A stretch of DNA of 6,601 bases from Ruminococcus sp. (GCA_023667385.1 JAMPAE010000085.1:1-6601), one strand, 5' to 3'. Shown: positions 1 to 6,270, numbered from the stretch's first letter. Program-made: numbers and translations. Notes: generated from the sequence alone by a model not told the origin.

Positions 1-458
1 TTGATAAATATTATTGTCTTAATGACACGGTTGTTGCAAGAGGTATGTCGCTCAGGCTTTGCGAAATTAACGTTAGCTGTGACGGCAAAAAGGTCAACAA
101 CTATTACGGTGACGGCTTAATTGTCAGCACACCGACCGGTTCAACTGCATATTCGCTTTCCGCAGGCGGACCTGTTGTTGAACCAACAATCGAAAGCATC
201 ATTATCACGCCAATCTGCACTCATTCGCTTTTTGCACGCTCGCTTATTTTTAAGCCGGAATCAGTGATTGAGCTGAACGTTGCAAACCGTGACTTATGCT
301 TGCCGGTTTGCAGTTGTGACGGAGAAAAAGCCGTTGAAATCGGCAAAAACAGCAAATTACTCATCAGACGAGCTGAAAGATATTTGAAGATAATCAGGAT
401 TAAGGCAGACAGCTTCACAGATGTGCTTTCAACAAAGCTCATTGAACGCAGAGCCTGA
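1..458 (+). CDS. nadK: NAD kinase, C-terminal part (5' end outside window)
   Basis: This is the C-terminal portion of ATP/polyphosphate-dependent NAD kinase, the cytosolic enzyme that phosphorylates NAD to NADP. The first complete codon is at base 3 and the frame is open to the window edge, so the gene is cut by the window and not visibly broken. The motif LNDTVVARG at the very start corresponds to the conserved Asn-Asp segment of the family. It is followed by STPTGSTAYSLSAGGPVV, the glycine- and threonine-rich NAD-binding signature, and later by the VCSCDGE segment near the C-terminus. The ATG at base 45 lies inside the conserved RGMSLRL region and is not the real start. The stop overlaps the ribosome binding site of argR, which indicates cotranscription. 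The nadK-argR-recN order is common in Clostridia and Bacilli. Identification is very secure. Confidence 0.96.
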   Translation, partial: DKYYCLNDTVVARGMSLRLCEINVSCDGKKVNNYYGDGLIVSTPTGSTAYSLSAGGPVVEPTIESIIITPICTHSLFARSLIFKPESVIELNVANRDLCLPVCSCDGEKAVEIGKNSKLLIRRAERYLKIIRIKADSFTDVLSTKLIERRA

Positions 459-472
459 AAGGAGAACTGAAA

Positions 473-931
473 ATGAAAAAGAACAGACACGATGCGATAC
501 TTGCACTGATTGAAAAGGAAGATATATCAACTCAGGAGGAGCTTATGCTCAAGCTCAACGAAATGGGATATAAAGTTACGCAGGCAACCGTTTCAAGGGA
601 CATTAAGTCATTGAAGCTTGTGAAATCACCCGTTGCAGATGGTCAGTATAAGTATTCATATGTTAAAAGTGACAATATTGATTTTTCCGATAAGTATTTT
701 TCAATTTTGTCTCATTCAATCGTACACGTTGATTATGCACTCAACACAACGGTTGTCAAGTGCTATTCCGGTATGGCTCAGGCAGCTTGCGCAGCAATTG
801 ATACCCTTGCATCGGAAAAAATTGTTGGCACCCTTGCAGGTGAAGATACAATTTTTGTTCTTTGCCGCAACGAAGAAGCAGCGGCAGAGTTCACAGCGTG
901 GATGAAAAAGTTTTTGACTGCATCAAAGTAA
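473..931 (+). CDS. argR: Arginine repressor ArgR/AhrC
   Basis: This is a transcriptional regulator of arginine biosynthesis and catabolism that works as an arginine-dependent hexamer in the cytoplasm. Its 152 residues are the usual family length. Residues 1-65 form the winged helix-turn-helix domain, with the recognition-helix signature TQATVSRDIKSL at about 36-47. Residues about 80-150 form the oligomerisation and arginine-binding domain, with GTLAGEDTIFVLCR carrying the acidic pair E124-D125. In characterised homologues this pair is usually Asp-Asp, so the first acid is a conservative change. The start is well supported by AAAGGAG at 458-464, eight bases before the ATG. That site overlaps the nadK stop, so translation is probably coupled to nadK. 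I see no separate promoter and no clear ARG box in front of it. Whether it autoregulates cannot be judged because the operon promoter is outside the window. Confidence 0.97.
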   Translation: MKKNRHDAILALIEKEDISTQEELMLKLNEMGYKVTQATVSRDIKSLKLVKSPVADGQYKYSYVKSDNIDFSDKYFSILSHSIVHVDYALNTTVVKCYSGMAQAACAAIDTLASEKIVGTLAGEDTIFVLCRNEEAAAEFTAWMKKFLTASK

Positions 932-1002
932 TGCAAAAAGCAAAGAGATTAAAAGAAAGGATTCGGCTTGTGTTTTGCAGGCGTGACATGGTTTTATGTT
1001 AA
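931..1002 (+). CDS. Possible 23-codon coupling ORF between argR and recN
   Basis: A small open frame begins at an ATG that overlaps the last base of the argR stop (TAATG). It runs 23 codons to a TAA at 1000-1002, which lies inside the first codons of recN. The predicted peptide is rich in Lys and Arg and matches no family I recognise. Its interest is positional: recN has no good ribosome binding site, and this frame would carry ribosomes from argR to the recN start. It has no Shine-Dalgarno sequence of its own and could easily be chance. Confidence 0.15.
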   Translation: MQKAKRLKERIRLVFCRRDMVLC

Positions 1003-2669
1003 CTAATCTTAAAATTGAAAATGTTGCGGTCATTGAAAGCGCTAACATAACATTTGACGAGGGGCTTAACATCCTCACCGGCGAAACGGGCGCAGGTAAG
1101 TCGATCGTTATTGATTCAATCAATGCAATTTTGGGCGAGCGTACCTCAAAAGAGCTTGTTCGTGACGGCGCAGCAAACGCAAAGGTGACTGCATTTTTTG
1201 AAAATATCTCCGATGCTGTTACCACTTCACTTGAAGAACTTGAAATTGAACCCGAAGCGGATGCCAGCCTTTTGATAACACGCACGATTACTGCAGATGG
1301 CAGAAGCTTATGCCGAATTAACGGTCAGCCTGTGACAGTTTCAATGCTGAAAAAAATCGGTGTTGATTTAATCACAATCTGCGGTCAGCATGACAGCCAG
1401 AAGCTTTTGCAAAAGGAAAGTCACATTTCATATATTGACGCACTTTCCGGCATTGAAGCACTCAAGGAAGAATATCGTGAGAGATACCGTGAAATGCTCA
1501 AAGTCAAGCGTGAGCTTTCCTCGCTCAGGCAGAATGAAACCGACAAATTGCAGCGTTTGGAGTTTTTGAAATATCAGATTGATGAGCTTGAAAACGCCAA
1601 TATAACAATCGGAGAGCAGGAAGAACTGACGGCGGAAAAGAAAAAGATTCAAAACCGTGAAAAAATTATCAGCTCGCTTTATAACGCTCATGCAATTCTG
1701 AGCGGCGATGAAAACACGTTTGGGCTGATGGATTCGCTTTATAATCTGAGCAGCTTTCTTGCTCAACTGAGTGATTATCACTCTGAATTTGAAACATATG
1801 AAAAGTCAATCGACAGTTTCCGCTATGAAATGGAGGATTGCATCTCTGCCTTGAGCGGTGAAATTTCCTCAATGGATGAAGCTGACATCGACATCGACAG
1901 CATTGAAGAACGTCTTGATTTGCTCTATCGTCTTTCAAGAAAATACGGCAGCACCGAAGAGGAAATGCTTGGTTATCTTGAAAAAATTTCAACCGAATAT
2001 GATTCAATTGCAACAAGCGACGAAAGAGCAGCTCAGCTTGAAGATGAACTCGAAAAGCTGAAAGCTGAGGTTTGTGAAAAAGCCAAGGCTATTTCTGAAA
2101 AGCGTAAAGAGTTTGCTTTGCAGTTTGAAATTGACGTTATGGCGGAGCTTGCTTATCTCGATATGCGGGGGGCATCGTTCAAAGTTTTGTTCACTGAGAC
2201 TGCACCGCAGGAAAACGGCATTGATGAAGTTGAATTTCTCATCAGTGCAAACTCCGGTCAGGAGCCGAAGCCGCTTTCCAAAATTGCTTCGGGCGGCGAG
2301 CTTTCAAGGGTAATGCTTGCAATCAGATGTGTGCTTTCGGGCAGTGAGAGCATCGGCACAATGATTTTTGATGAAATTGACACAGGTGTCAGCGGCAGAG
2401 CGGCACACAAAATTGCCTATAAGCTGAAGCAGGTTTCAACCGGCAGGCAGATTATCTGTGTCACGCACCTTGCGCAAATTGCAGCAGGAGCTGACAATCA
2501 TCTTTTCATTGAAAAGAGCACAAGTGGGGATAAGACATTTACTGTTGTCAAAAAACTAAACGGCGATGAGCGTACTCATGAAATTGCACGAATCATCGGC
2601 GGCGATATTATCACCGAAGCAACGCTGATGTCTGCCCGTGAACTGATTGACTTTGCTGATAAATCTTGA
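996..2669 (+). CDS. recN: DNA repair protein RecN
   Basis: RecN is an SMC-like ATPase of the cytoplasm that acts early in recombinational repair of double-strand breaks and helps hold broken ends together. Its 557 residues fit the family. The N-terminal ATP-binding half opens with MLTNLKIENVAVI and has the Walker A motif GETGAGKS at residues 29-36. The middle, about residues 150-380, is rich in Glu, Lys and Leu and is expected to form the short coiled-coil arms. The C-terminal half carries the ABC signature SGGE (432-435), the Walker B acids D459-E460 in MIFDEIDTGVSG, and the H-loop histidine H491 in VTHLAQIAAG. The start at ATG 996 is fixed by an in-frame stop at 984-986. No good ribosome binding site precedes it, so coupling to upstream translation is likely. 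I saw no LexA-type SOS box directly upstream. The gene is intact and follows argR as in many Clostridia. Confidence 0.97.
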   Translation: MLTNLKIENVAVIESANITFDEGLNILTGETGAGKSIVIDSINAILGERTSKELVRDGAANAKVTAFFENISDAVTTSLEELEIEPEADASLLITRTITADGRSLCRINGQPVTVSMLKKIGVDLITICGQHDSQKLLQKESHISYIDALSGIEALKEEYRERYREMLKVKRELSSLRQNETDKLQRLEFLKYQIDELENANITIGEQEELTAEKKKIQNREKIISSLYNAHAILSGDENTFGLMDSLYNLSSFLAQLSDYHSEFETYEKSIDSFRYEMEDCISALSGEISSMDEADIDIDSIEERLDLLYRLSRKYGSTEEEMLGYLEKISTEYDSIATSDERAAQLEDELEKLKAEVCEKAKAISEKRKEFALQFEIDVMAELAYLDMRGASFKVLFTETAPQENGIDEVEFLISANSGQEPKPLSKIASGGELSRVMLAIRCVLSGSESIGTMIFDEIDTGVSGRAAHKIAYKLKQVSTGRQIICVTHLAQIAAGADNHLFIEKSTSGDKTFTVVKKLNGDERTHEIARIIGGDIITEATLMSARELIDFADKS

Positions 2670-2694
2670 CATTAAAAAGTACAGACTGTATTAT
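2666..2694 (+). promoter_or_regulatory. Strong sigma-A promoter for tyrS
   Basis: A perfect -35 hexamer TTGACA at 2666-2671 is separated by exactly 17 bases from TATTAT at 2689-2694, a one-mismatch -10. The -35 element overlaps the recN stop codon (TGA, 2667-2669). Transcription should start near 2701, giving a leader of only about 30 bases before tyrS. The leader carries the ribosome binding site AAAGGA at 2715-2720. There is no room for a T-box antiterminator, so tRNA-sensing control of tyrS is not expected from this promoter. Confidence 0.8.
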
Positions 2695-2730
2695 ATATTG
2701 TGATTTACATTTTGAAAGGAATTTTTAACT

Positions 2731-3957
2731 ATGCAGATATATGAAGAACTTGTTGCCAGAGGGCTGATTGCTCAGGTAACTGATGAAGATGAAATTAAAG
2801 AACTTGTTAACACAGGTAAAGCCGTTTTCTATATTGGCTTTGACCCAACCGCAGACAGCCTCCACGTTGGTCACTTCATGGCACTTTGCCTGATGAAGCG
2901 CTTGCAGATGGCAGGCAACAAACCAATCGCACTCATCGGCGGCGGCACCGGCATGGTCGGCGATCCGTCAGGTCGTTCAGATATGCGTCAGATGATGACA
3001 AAAGAGCAGATTCAGCATAACTGTGATTGCTTCAAAAAGCAAATGAGCCGTTTCATTGATTTTTCCGATGGAAAAGCGCTCATGGTAAACAATGCTGACT
3101 GGTTGCTTGATTTGAACTATATTGAGCTTCTCAGAGATGTTGGCTCATGCTTCTCAGTCAACAAAATGCTTTCAGCCGAATGCTATAAGCAGAGAATGGA
3201 AAAAGGGCTCAGCTTCCTTGAATTTAACTATATGATCATGCAAAGCTATGACTTTTATGAGCTTTACAGAAAATACGGCTGCAATATGCAGTTCGGTGGT
3301 GACGATCAGTGGAGCAATATGCTCGGCGGCACTGAGCTTATCAGAAAGAAGCTCGGCAAAGATGCCTATGCAATGACAATCACCCTGCTTCTCAATTCAG
3401 AAGGCAAGAAGATGGGCAAAACCCAGAAGGGCGCAGTTTGGCTTGACCCCGAAAAAACAAGCCCTTATGAGTTTTATCAGTATTGGCGCAATGTTGCCGA
3501 TTCAGACGTTCTTAAATGCATTCGTATGCTGACTTTCCTGCCGCTTGAAGAAATTGACAAAATGGATTCATGGGAAGGCAGCCAGCTTAATGAAGCAAAG
3601 GAAATCCTTGCTTTTGAGTTGACAAAGCTTGTCCACGGCGAAGAAGAAGCCGAAAAAGCTCAGCAGGCTGCAAAGGCACTTTTCTCAAACGGCGGCGACA
3701 CTGAAAATATGCCGAAAACTGTGCTTACCGATGCAGATTTCACCGATGGTGCAATCACTGTCATTGATGCAATGCTCAAAGCCGGTATTATCAAGTCAAA
3801 GGGTGAGGGCAGACGCCTTATCGACCAGGGCGGCGTTTCCGTTGACGATGTAAAAGCTGCTGATTTCACGGCAACCATCGGCAAAGCTGACTTTGAAAAA
3901 GGTCACGTAATAATCAAAAAAGGTAAAAAGGTTTTCCATAAGTTTATCGTTGAATGA
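2731..3957 (+). CDS. tyrS: Tyrosyl-tRNA synthetase
   Basis: This is a class I aminoacyl-tRNA synthetase that charges tRNA-Tyr with tyrosine at the expense of ATP in the cytoplasm. The 408-residue length is typical of the bacterial homodimeric enzyme. The Rossmann catalytic domain shows YIGFDPTADSLHVGH, with the HIGH-type motif at H45-H48 and the tyrosine-contacting Y34. It then shows the GGGTGMVGDPSGR loop, the tyrosine-pocket segment YMIMQSYDF, FGGDDQW, and the KMSKS-type loop KMGKT at 227-231. Residues about 340-405 form the C-terminal S4 RNA-binding domain, with the segment KGEGRRLIDQGGVSVDD. The start is supported by AAAGGA ten bases upstream. The gene has its own strong promoter, appears to be an independent unit, and is followed by a hairpin. 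Nothing appears truncated. Confidence 0.98.
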   Translation: MQIYEELVARGLIAQVTDEDEIKELVNTGKAVFYIGFDPTADSLHVGHFMALCLMKRLQMAGNKPIALIGGGTGMVGDPSGRSDMRQMMTKEQIQHNCDCFKKQMSRFIDFSDGKALMVNNADWLLDLNYIELLRDVGSCFSVNKMLSAECYKQRMEKGLSFLEFNYMIMQSYDFYELYRKYGCNMQFGGDDQWSNMLGGTELIRKKLGKDAYAMTITLLLNSEGKKMGKTQKGAVWLDPEKTSPYEFYQYWRNVADSDVLKCIRMLTFLPLEEIDKMDSWEGSQLNEAKEILAFELTKLVHGEEEAEKAQQAAKALFSNGGDTENMPKTVLTDADFTDGAITVIDAMLKAGIIKSKGEGRRLIDQGGVSVDDVKAADFTATIGKADFEKGHVIIKKGKKVFHKFIVE

Positions 3958-3969
3958 TGAATTTTTCTG

Positions 3970-4006
3970 CAATTCGGCTGAGCGAAAATGACGCTTGGCT
4001 GAATTG
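3970..4006 (+). terminator. Long imperfect hairpin after tyrS, possible terminator
   Basis: A 15-bp stem lies 13 bases past the tyrS stop. The arm CAATTCGGCTGAGCG (3970-3984) pairs with CGCTTGGCTGAATTG (3992-4006) around a 7-base loop. All positions pair if three G-U pairs are allowed in RNA. The sequence after the stem (TGCAATTTGAATAT) has no proper run of U, so it is not a textbook intrinsic terminator. It may act as a weak terminator or as a 3' stabilising element for the tyrS message. The G-U positions suggest function at the RNA level on this strand. It also lies in the leader of the next gene, so control of that gene is a second possibility. Confidence 0.45.
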
Positions 4007-4034
4007 TGCAATTTGAATATAGCGTCCAAAATAC

Positions 4035-4044
4035 GAAGAAAGGG
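4035..4044 (+). promoter_or_regulatory. Ribosome binding site suggesting the YhhN start at 4049
   Basis: GAAGAAAGGG is the only Shine-Dalgarno-like sequence before the YhhN-family gene. It sits four bases before ATG 4049, which is rather close. The ATG at 4112, which fits family length better, has no such site. The evidence on the start is therefore split. Confidence 0.45.
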
Positions 4045-4048
4045 CTTG

Positions 4049-4825
4049 ATGTGCGGTATTGCGGGCAAGGTTGCCCCGATCATTATAAATTGTACCCGCA
4101 TCATAGAAATTATGGAGATTAAAAATTTAACAGTCATTGGCTATGCGCTGGTGGCGCTCATTGAAGCTGTTCTTGTTCCGATTTATATTCATTGCCTCGG
4201 CAACAAAAAGCCATATAAGCTCAAAAAGATGATTTGCTCAACGCTGTTCATTATGTGCGCAGTTTTCGGTGTGATTCATCAGGGCGGCTTCACGTTCTTT
4301 TCGGTGGCGATGCTCATTGGGCTTGTGCTGTCATGGGTTGGCGATTTGTTCCTTGCAGTAAGCCTTAAAGGGATGATGTTTGTTCTTGGACTTGCAAGCT
4401 TTCTGCTTGCCCATGTTGCTTATGTTGTCTCTTACACAAATGCAATTTCCGCAGTTTCAGCAAGCGCAGGGGTAAAGCTTTATGAAATACTCATTGTTGT
4501 TGTTATGCTTCTTGCCTGCCTGCTTATTAAAAAGAAAGCCGAAATAAAGCTTGATGAAATGGCTGCGCCTGTTTTGCTTTATGCGCTCACAATCAGCTCA
4601 ATGCTCGCAAGAGCAATCAGGCTTGGCATTGAATGTGCGGTGAGCGGCAGTGTTCACGTTTGCGTTTTGATGATTGTTGCAGCGGTATCGTTCGTAATTT
4701 CCGATGCGGTGCTTGTGTTCATCATCTTCAAGAATATGCACAGCGGAAAAACCGAGGGTACCAACCTTGTCAGCTATTATCTTGCACAGGTATTGCTTGC
4801 AGGAAGTATCTTTTTCCTTGGGTAG
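4049..4825 (+). CDS. YhhN/TMEM86-family integral membrane protein (putative lysoplasmalogenase)
   Basis: This is a polytopic inner-membrane protein of the YhhN family. Some characterised members (animal TMEM86 and a few bacterial proteins) hydrolyse the vinyl-ether bond of lysoplasmalogens. Counting from the ATG at 4112 there are 237 residues and about eight hydrophobic helices, near residues 8-26, 42-58, 62-84, 90-108, 122-139, 151-167, 183-206 and 219-236. Family landmarks are the GD pair at 77-78, SFLLAHVAY at 96-104, the SD pair at 197-198, and YYLAQ at 222-226. The start is uncertain. ATG 4049 has the ribosome binding site and adds 21 residues beginning MCGIAG, ATG 4112 gives the usual family N-terminus, and TTG 3995 falls inside a hairpin and is unlikely. 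Many Clostridia make plasmalogens, so a lysoplasmalogenase would be plausible, but the activity is inferred from the family only. It seems to be a single-gene unit. Confidence 0.85.
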   Translation: MCGIAGKVAPIIINCTRIIEIMEIKNLTVIGYALVALIEAVLVPIYIHCLGNKKPYKLKKMICSTLFIMCAVFGVIHQGGFTFFSVAMLIGLVLSWVGDLFLAVSLKGMMFVLGLASFLLAHVAYVVSYTNAISAVSASAGVKLYEILIVVVMLLACLLIKKKAEIKLDEMAAPVLLYALTISSMLARAIRLGIECAVSGSVHVCVLMIVAAVSFVISDAVLVFIIFKNMHSGKTEGTNLVSYYLAQVLLAGSIFFLG

Positions 4826-4832
4826 GGGAAGT

Positions 4833-4866
4833 ATTTACTTGAAACAGGCTTACTTTTTAAGTAAAT
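4833..4866 (+). repeat. Overlapping AT-rich inverted repeats after the YhhN gene
   Basis: The arm AAGTAAAT at 4859-4866 can pair with ATTTACTT at 4833-4840 (8 bp, 18-base loop). Its first six bases can instead pair with the nearer TTACTT at 4850-4855 (6 bp, 3-base loop). The stems are AT-rich and lack a clean following U-run, so they make a poor terminator. They may mark the end of the YhhN transcript. Chance is quite possible in this AT-rich 128-base gap. Confidence 0.25.
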
Positions 4867-4909
4867 TGAAGCATCTAATGGTATTTTTATTCTAATTTAG
4901 TGCAACGTA

Positions 4910-4924
4910 TTGTAAACGCTTCGG
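4910..4924 (+). promoter_or_regulatory. Candidate LacI/CcpA-type operator (cre-like) over the -35 box
   Basis: TTGTAAACGCTTCGG matches the loose cre consensus WTGNAANCGNWNNCW at every constrained position except the last two. The left half TGTAAACG is the classic LacI-family half site; the right half is degenerate. Its placement on the -35 hexamer would suit repression by a CcpA- or LacI-type regulator. This is a by-eye match, and no regulator gene lies in the window. Confidence 0.35.
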
Positions 4925-4938
4925 ATTTATGATAGAAT
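4910..4938 (+). promoter_or_regulatory. Sigma-A promoter for the peptidase-mannosidase operon
   Basis: TTGTAA at 4910-4915 (4 of 6 matches to -35) is followed after exactly 17 bases by TAGAAT at 4933-4938 (5 of 6 matches to -10). Transcription would start near 4945, some 27 bases before the peptidase ATG. Two operator-like sequences overlap these hexamers and are described separately. Confidence 0.65.
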
Positions 4939-4941
4939 CCG
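4922..4941 (+). promoter_or_regulatory. Inverted repeat around the -10 box
   Basis: CGGATT at 4922-4927 and AATCCG at 4936-4941 form a perfect 6-bp dyad with an 8-base spacer, and the downstream half overlaps the -10 hexamer TAGAAT. This is a typical position for a repressor operator. It lies upstream of the predicted transcription start, so it would act as DNA and not as an RNA hairpin. The short arms mean chance cannot be excluded. Confidence 0.3.
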
Positions 4942-4955
4942 GTTGACTTATCTTT

Positions 4956-4963
4956 GAAAGGTG
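4956..4963 (+). promoter_or_regulatory. Ribosome binding site fixing the M28 peptidase start
   Basis: GAAAGGTG is a good Shine-Dalgarno sequence eight bases before ATG 4972. It overlaps the alternative TTG at 4954-4956, which therefore cannot be the true start. Confidence 0.75.
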
Positions 4964-4971
4964 AAAGCAAA

Positions 4972-6270
4972 ATGTTTAACTTTAAAGGCAGCGAGCACAC
5001 GAAGTCTTACATGAAAGACGGCATCCGCTATGTTTGCGAAAACTTCAAAAAAAGAGCTCCCGGAACGCAGAGCGAACGTGACAGTCAGGCTTATTTCAAA
5101 AGTGAGCTTGAAAAGTTCAGCGACCGTGTTATCATGGAGGATTTCAAATTACATCCTGCGGCATTCATGGGCTTCATCATCATTGCGGTGACACTTTGCC
5201 TTGTTGCCGTTATGCTTTATTGGTTCATCCCGTTTGACGGCGGAATCAGCAAAGCAGGGGAGTTTGTTCTTGTTGCAATACCTCCCGTGCTGGTGCTTTT
5301 GAGCATCCTGATGTTCTTGTTTGAGTTTTTGTTTTATGCTGAATTTGTTGATTTCCTTTTTCCGAAAAAGGTTTCACGCAATGTTTACGCAGTCAGAAAG
5401 CCAAGCGGCGAGCTTAAAAGAAGAATTGTGTTCGGCGGTCATGCTGATGCAGCAAACGAATGGACGTTTTCGCTTCATGGTCAAATGAAAACGCTTGCCC
5501 CGGTTATGGGCGGCTCAATTGCCGGAATGTTCGTCATTTTTGTGATTACCCTTGCAAGGCTTCTGCGCTCATTTACTCTTGGTTTTGTGCCGGTTACGGC
5601 AGGCTCATGGAAAACGCTTGGAATCATCATGCTGATTTTTGTGCCGTTCATTTTCTGTATGTATTTCTTCATCAATTGGAGAGTTGTTGTTGACGGCGCA
5701 AATGACAATCTTTCCGCTTGCTATGTTGCAATGGGCGTGCTCAAAGAAATGGCAGATAATGATTTCCGATTTGAAAACACAGAGGTTTGTTGCCTGATTT
5801 CAGGTTCGGAGGAATCGGGACTCAGGGGCGCCAAAGCTTTTGCGAAAAAGCATAGAGATGAATTTACGGCGGTTGAAACCGTTGTGATCACAATGGACAC
5901 AATGCGTGAAATTGACCAGCTTCAAATTTATACGCAGGGCTGCACAGGTACTGTTAAAGACAGCGAAGCAGTGGGCGATTTGCTTCATGAGGCAGGCCTT
6001 GCAAACAAAATTAACATGAAGCGTGCCGATGTTTATCCGGGTGCAGTTGATGCCGAAGGCTTTTCCAAATACGGCATCAGAGCCTGTGGCTTCTGCGGTG
6101 TGAACCACAATCCTAAAACGTATTATCACACACGTAAGGATACATGGACAAACATAAATGAAGAATGTATTAATCTTTCGCTTGACATCTGCCTTGAAGC
6201 GGCAAAGATTTATGACGAAAAAGGCGGAATTGCTTCTTTTGAAGCAGCAAGAGAGAAAGTTAGAAAATAA
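4972..6270 (+). CDS. Membrane-embedded M28-family zinc peptidase
   Basis: This is a probable dizinc aminopeptidase-type hydrolase of family M28, 432 residues from ATG 4972. The expected metal ligands are all visible: H157 in GGHAD, bridging D245 in DGANDN, E281 next to the catalytic E280 in SGSEESG, D309 in ITMDTM, and H386 in YYHTRKDT. Residues 1-60 look like the usual M28 N-terminal helix region (RAPGTQSERDSQAYF). The domain is split by two hydrophobic helix pairs, about 65-86 with 98-121 and about 175-198 with 215-235. The second pair falls between the first and second zinc ligands. There is no signal peptide. The Lys/Arg-rich stretch after the first pair (residues 132-151) suggests that the active site faces the cytoplasm, although topology is inferred. 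The gene has its own promoter and heads an operon with a GH38-like gene. The substrate is unknown; peptides or glycopeptide remnants are possible. Confidence 0.85.
   Translation: MFNFKGSEHTKSYMKDGIRYVCENFKKRAPGTQSERDSQAYFKSELEKFSDRVIMEDFKLHPAAFMGFIIIAVTLCLVAVMLYWFIPFDGGISKAGEFVLVAIPPVLVLLSILMFLFEFLFYAEFVDFLFPKKVSRNVYAVRKPSGELKRRIVFGGHADAANEWTFSLHGQMKTLAPVMGGSIAGMFVIFVITLARLLRSFTLGFVPVTAGSWKTLGIIMLIFVPFIFCMYFFINWRVVVDGANDNLSACYVAMGVLKEMADNDFRFENTEVCCLISGSEESGLRGAKAFAKKHRDEFTAVETVVITMDTMREIDQLQIYTQGCTGTVKDSEAVGDLLHEAGLANKINMKRADVYPGAVDAEGFSKYGIRACGFCGVNHNPKTYYHTRKDTWTNINEECINLSLDICLEAAKIYDEKGGIASFEAAREKVRK

Noticed and set aside
221..490. Minus-strand open frame of 89 codons over the end of nadK
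   Set aside because: It lies antisense to clearly conserved NAD kinase sequence and shows no recognisable domain.
932..995. Search for an SOS (LexA) box before recN
   Set aside because: No GAAC-N4-GTTC-type palindrome is present in the argR-recN gap. Any SOS control would have to act at the upstream operon promoter.
1428..2016. Minus-strand open frames over the recN coiled-coil region
   Set aside because: They are antisense shadows of a well conserved gene. Their low-complexity content mirrors the Glu/Lys-rich coding sequence.
2670..2730. Search for a T-box or other riboswitch before tyrS
   Set aside because: The leader after the predicted promoter is only about 30 bases and has no specifier or antiterminator motif.
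3955..3977. TGAAT...AATTC resemblance to an ARG box after tyrS
   Set aside because: The spacing between half sites is too long for the ArgR consensus, and the right half belongs to the hairpin stem.
3995..4023. Promoter-like pair TTGGCT-N17-TATAGC before the YhhN gene
   Set aside because: Each hexamer has only four matches and the -35 part is buried in the hairpin stem. It is possible but too weak to annotate as a promoter.
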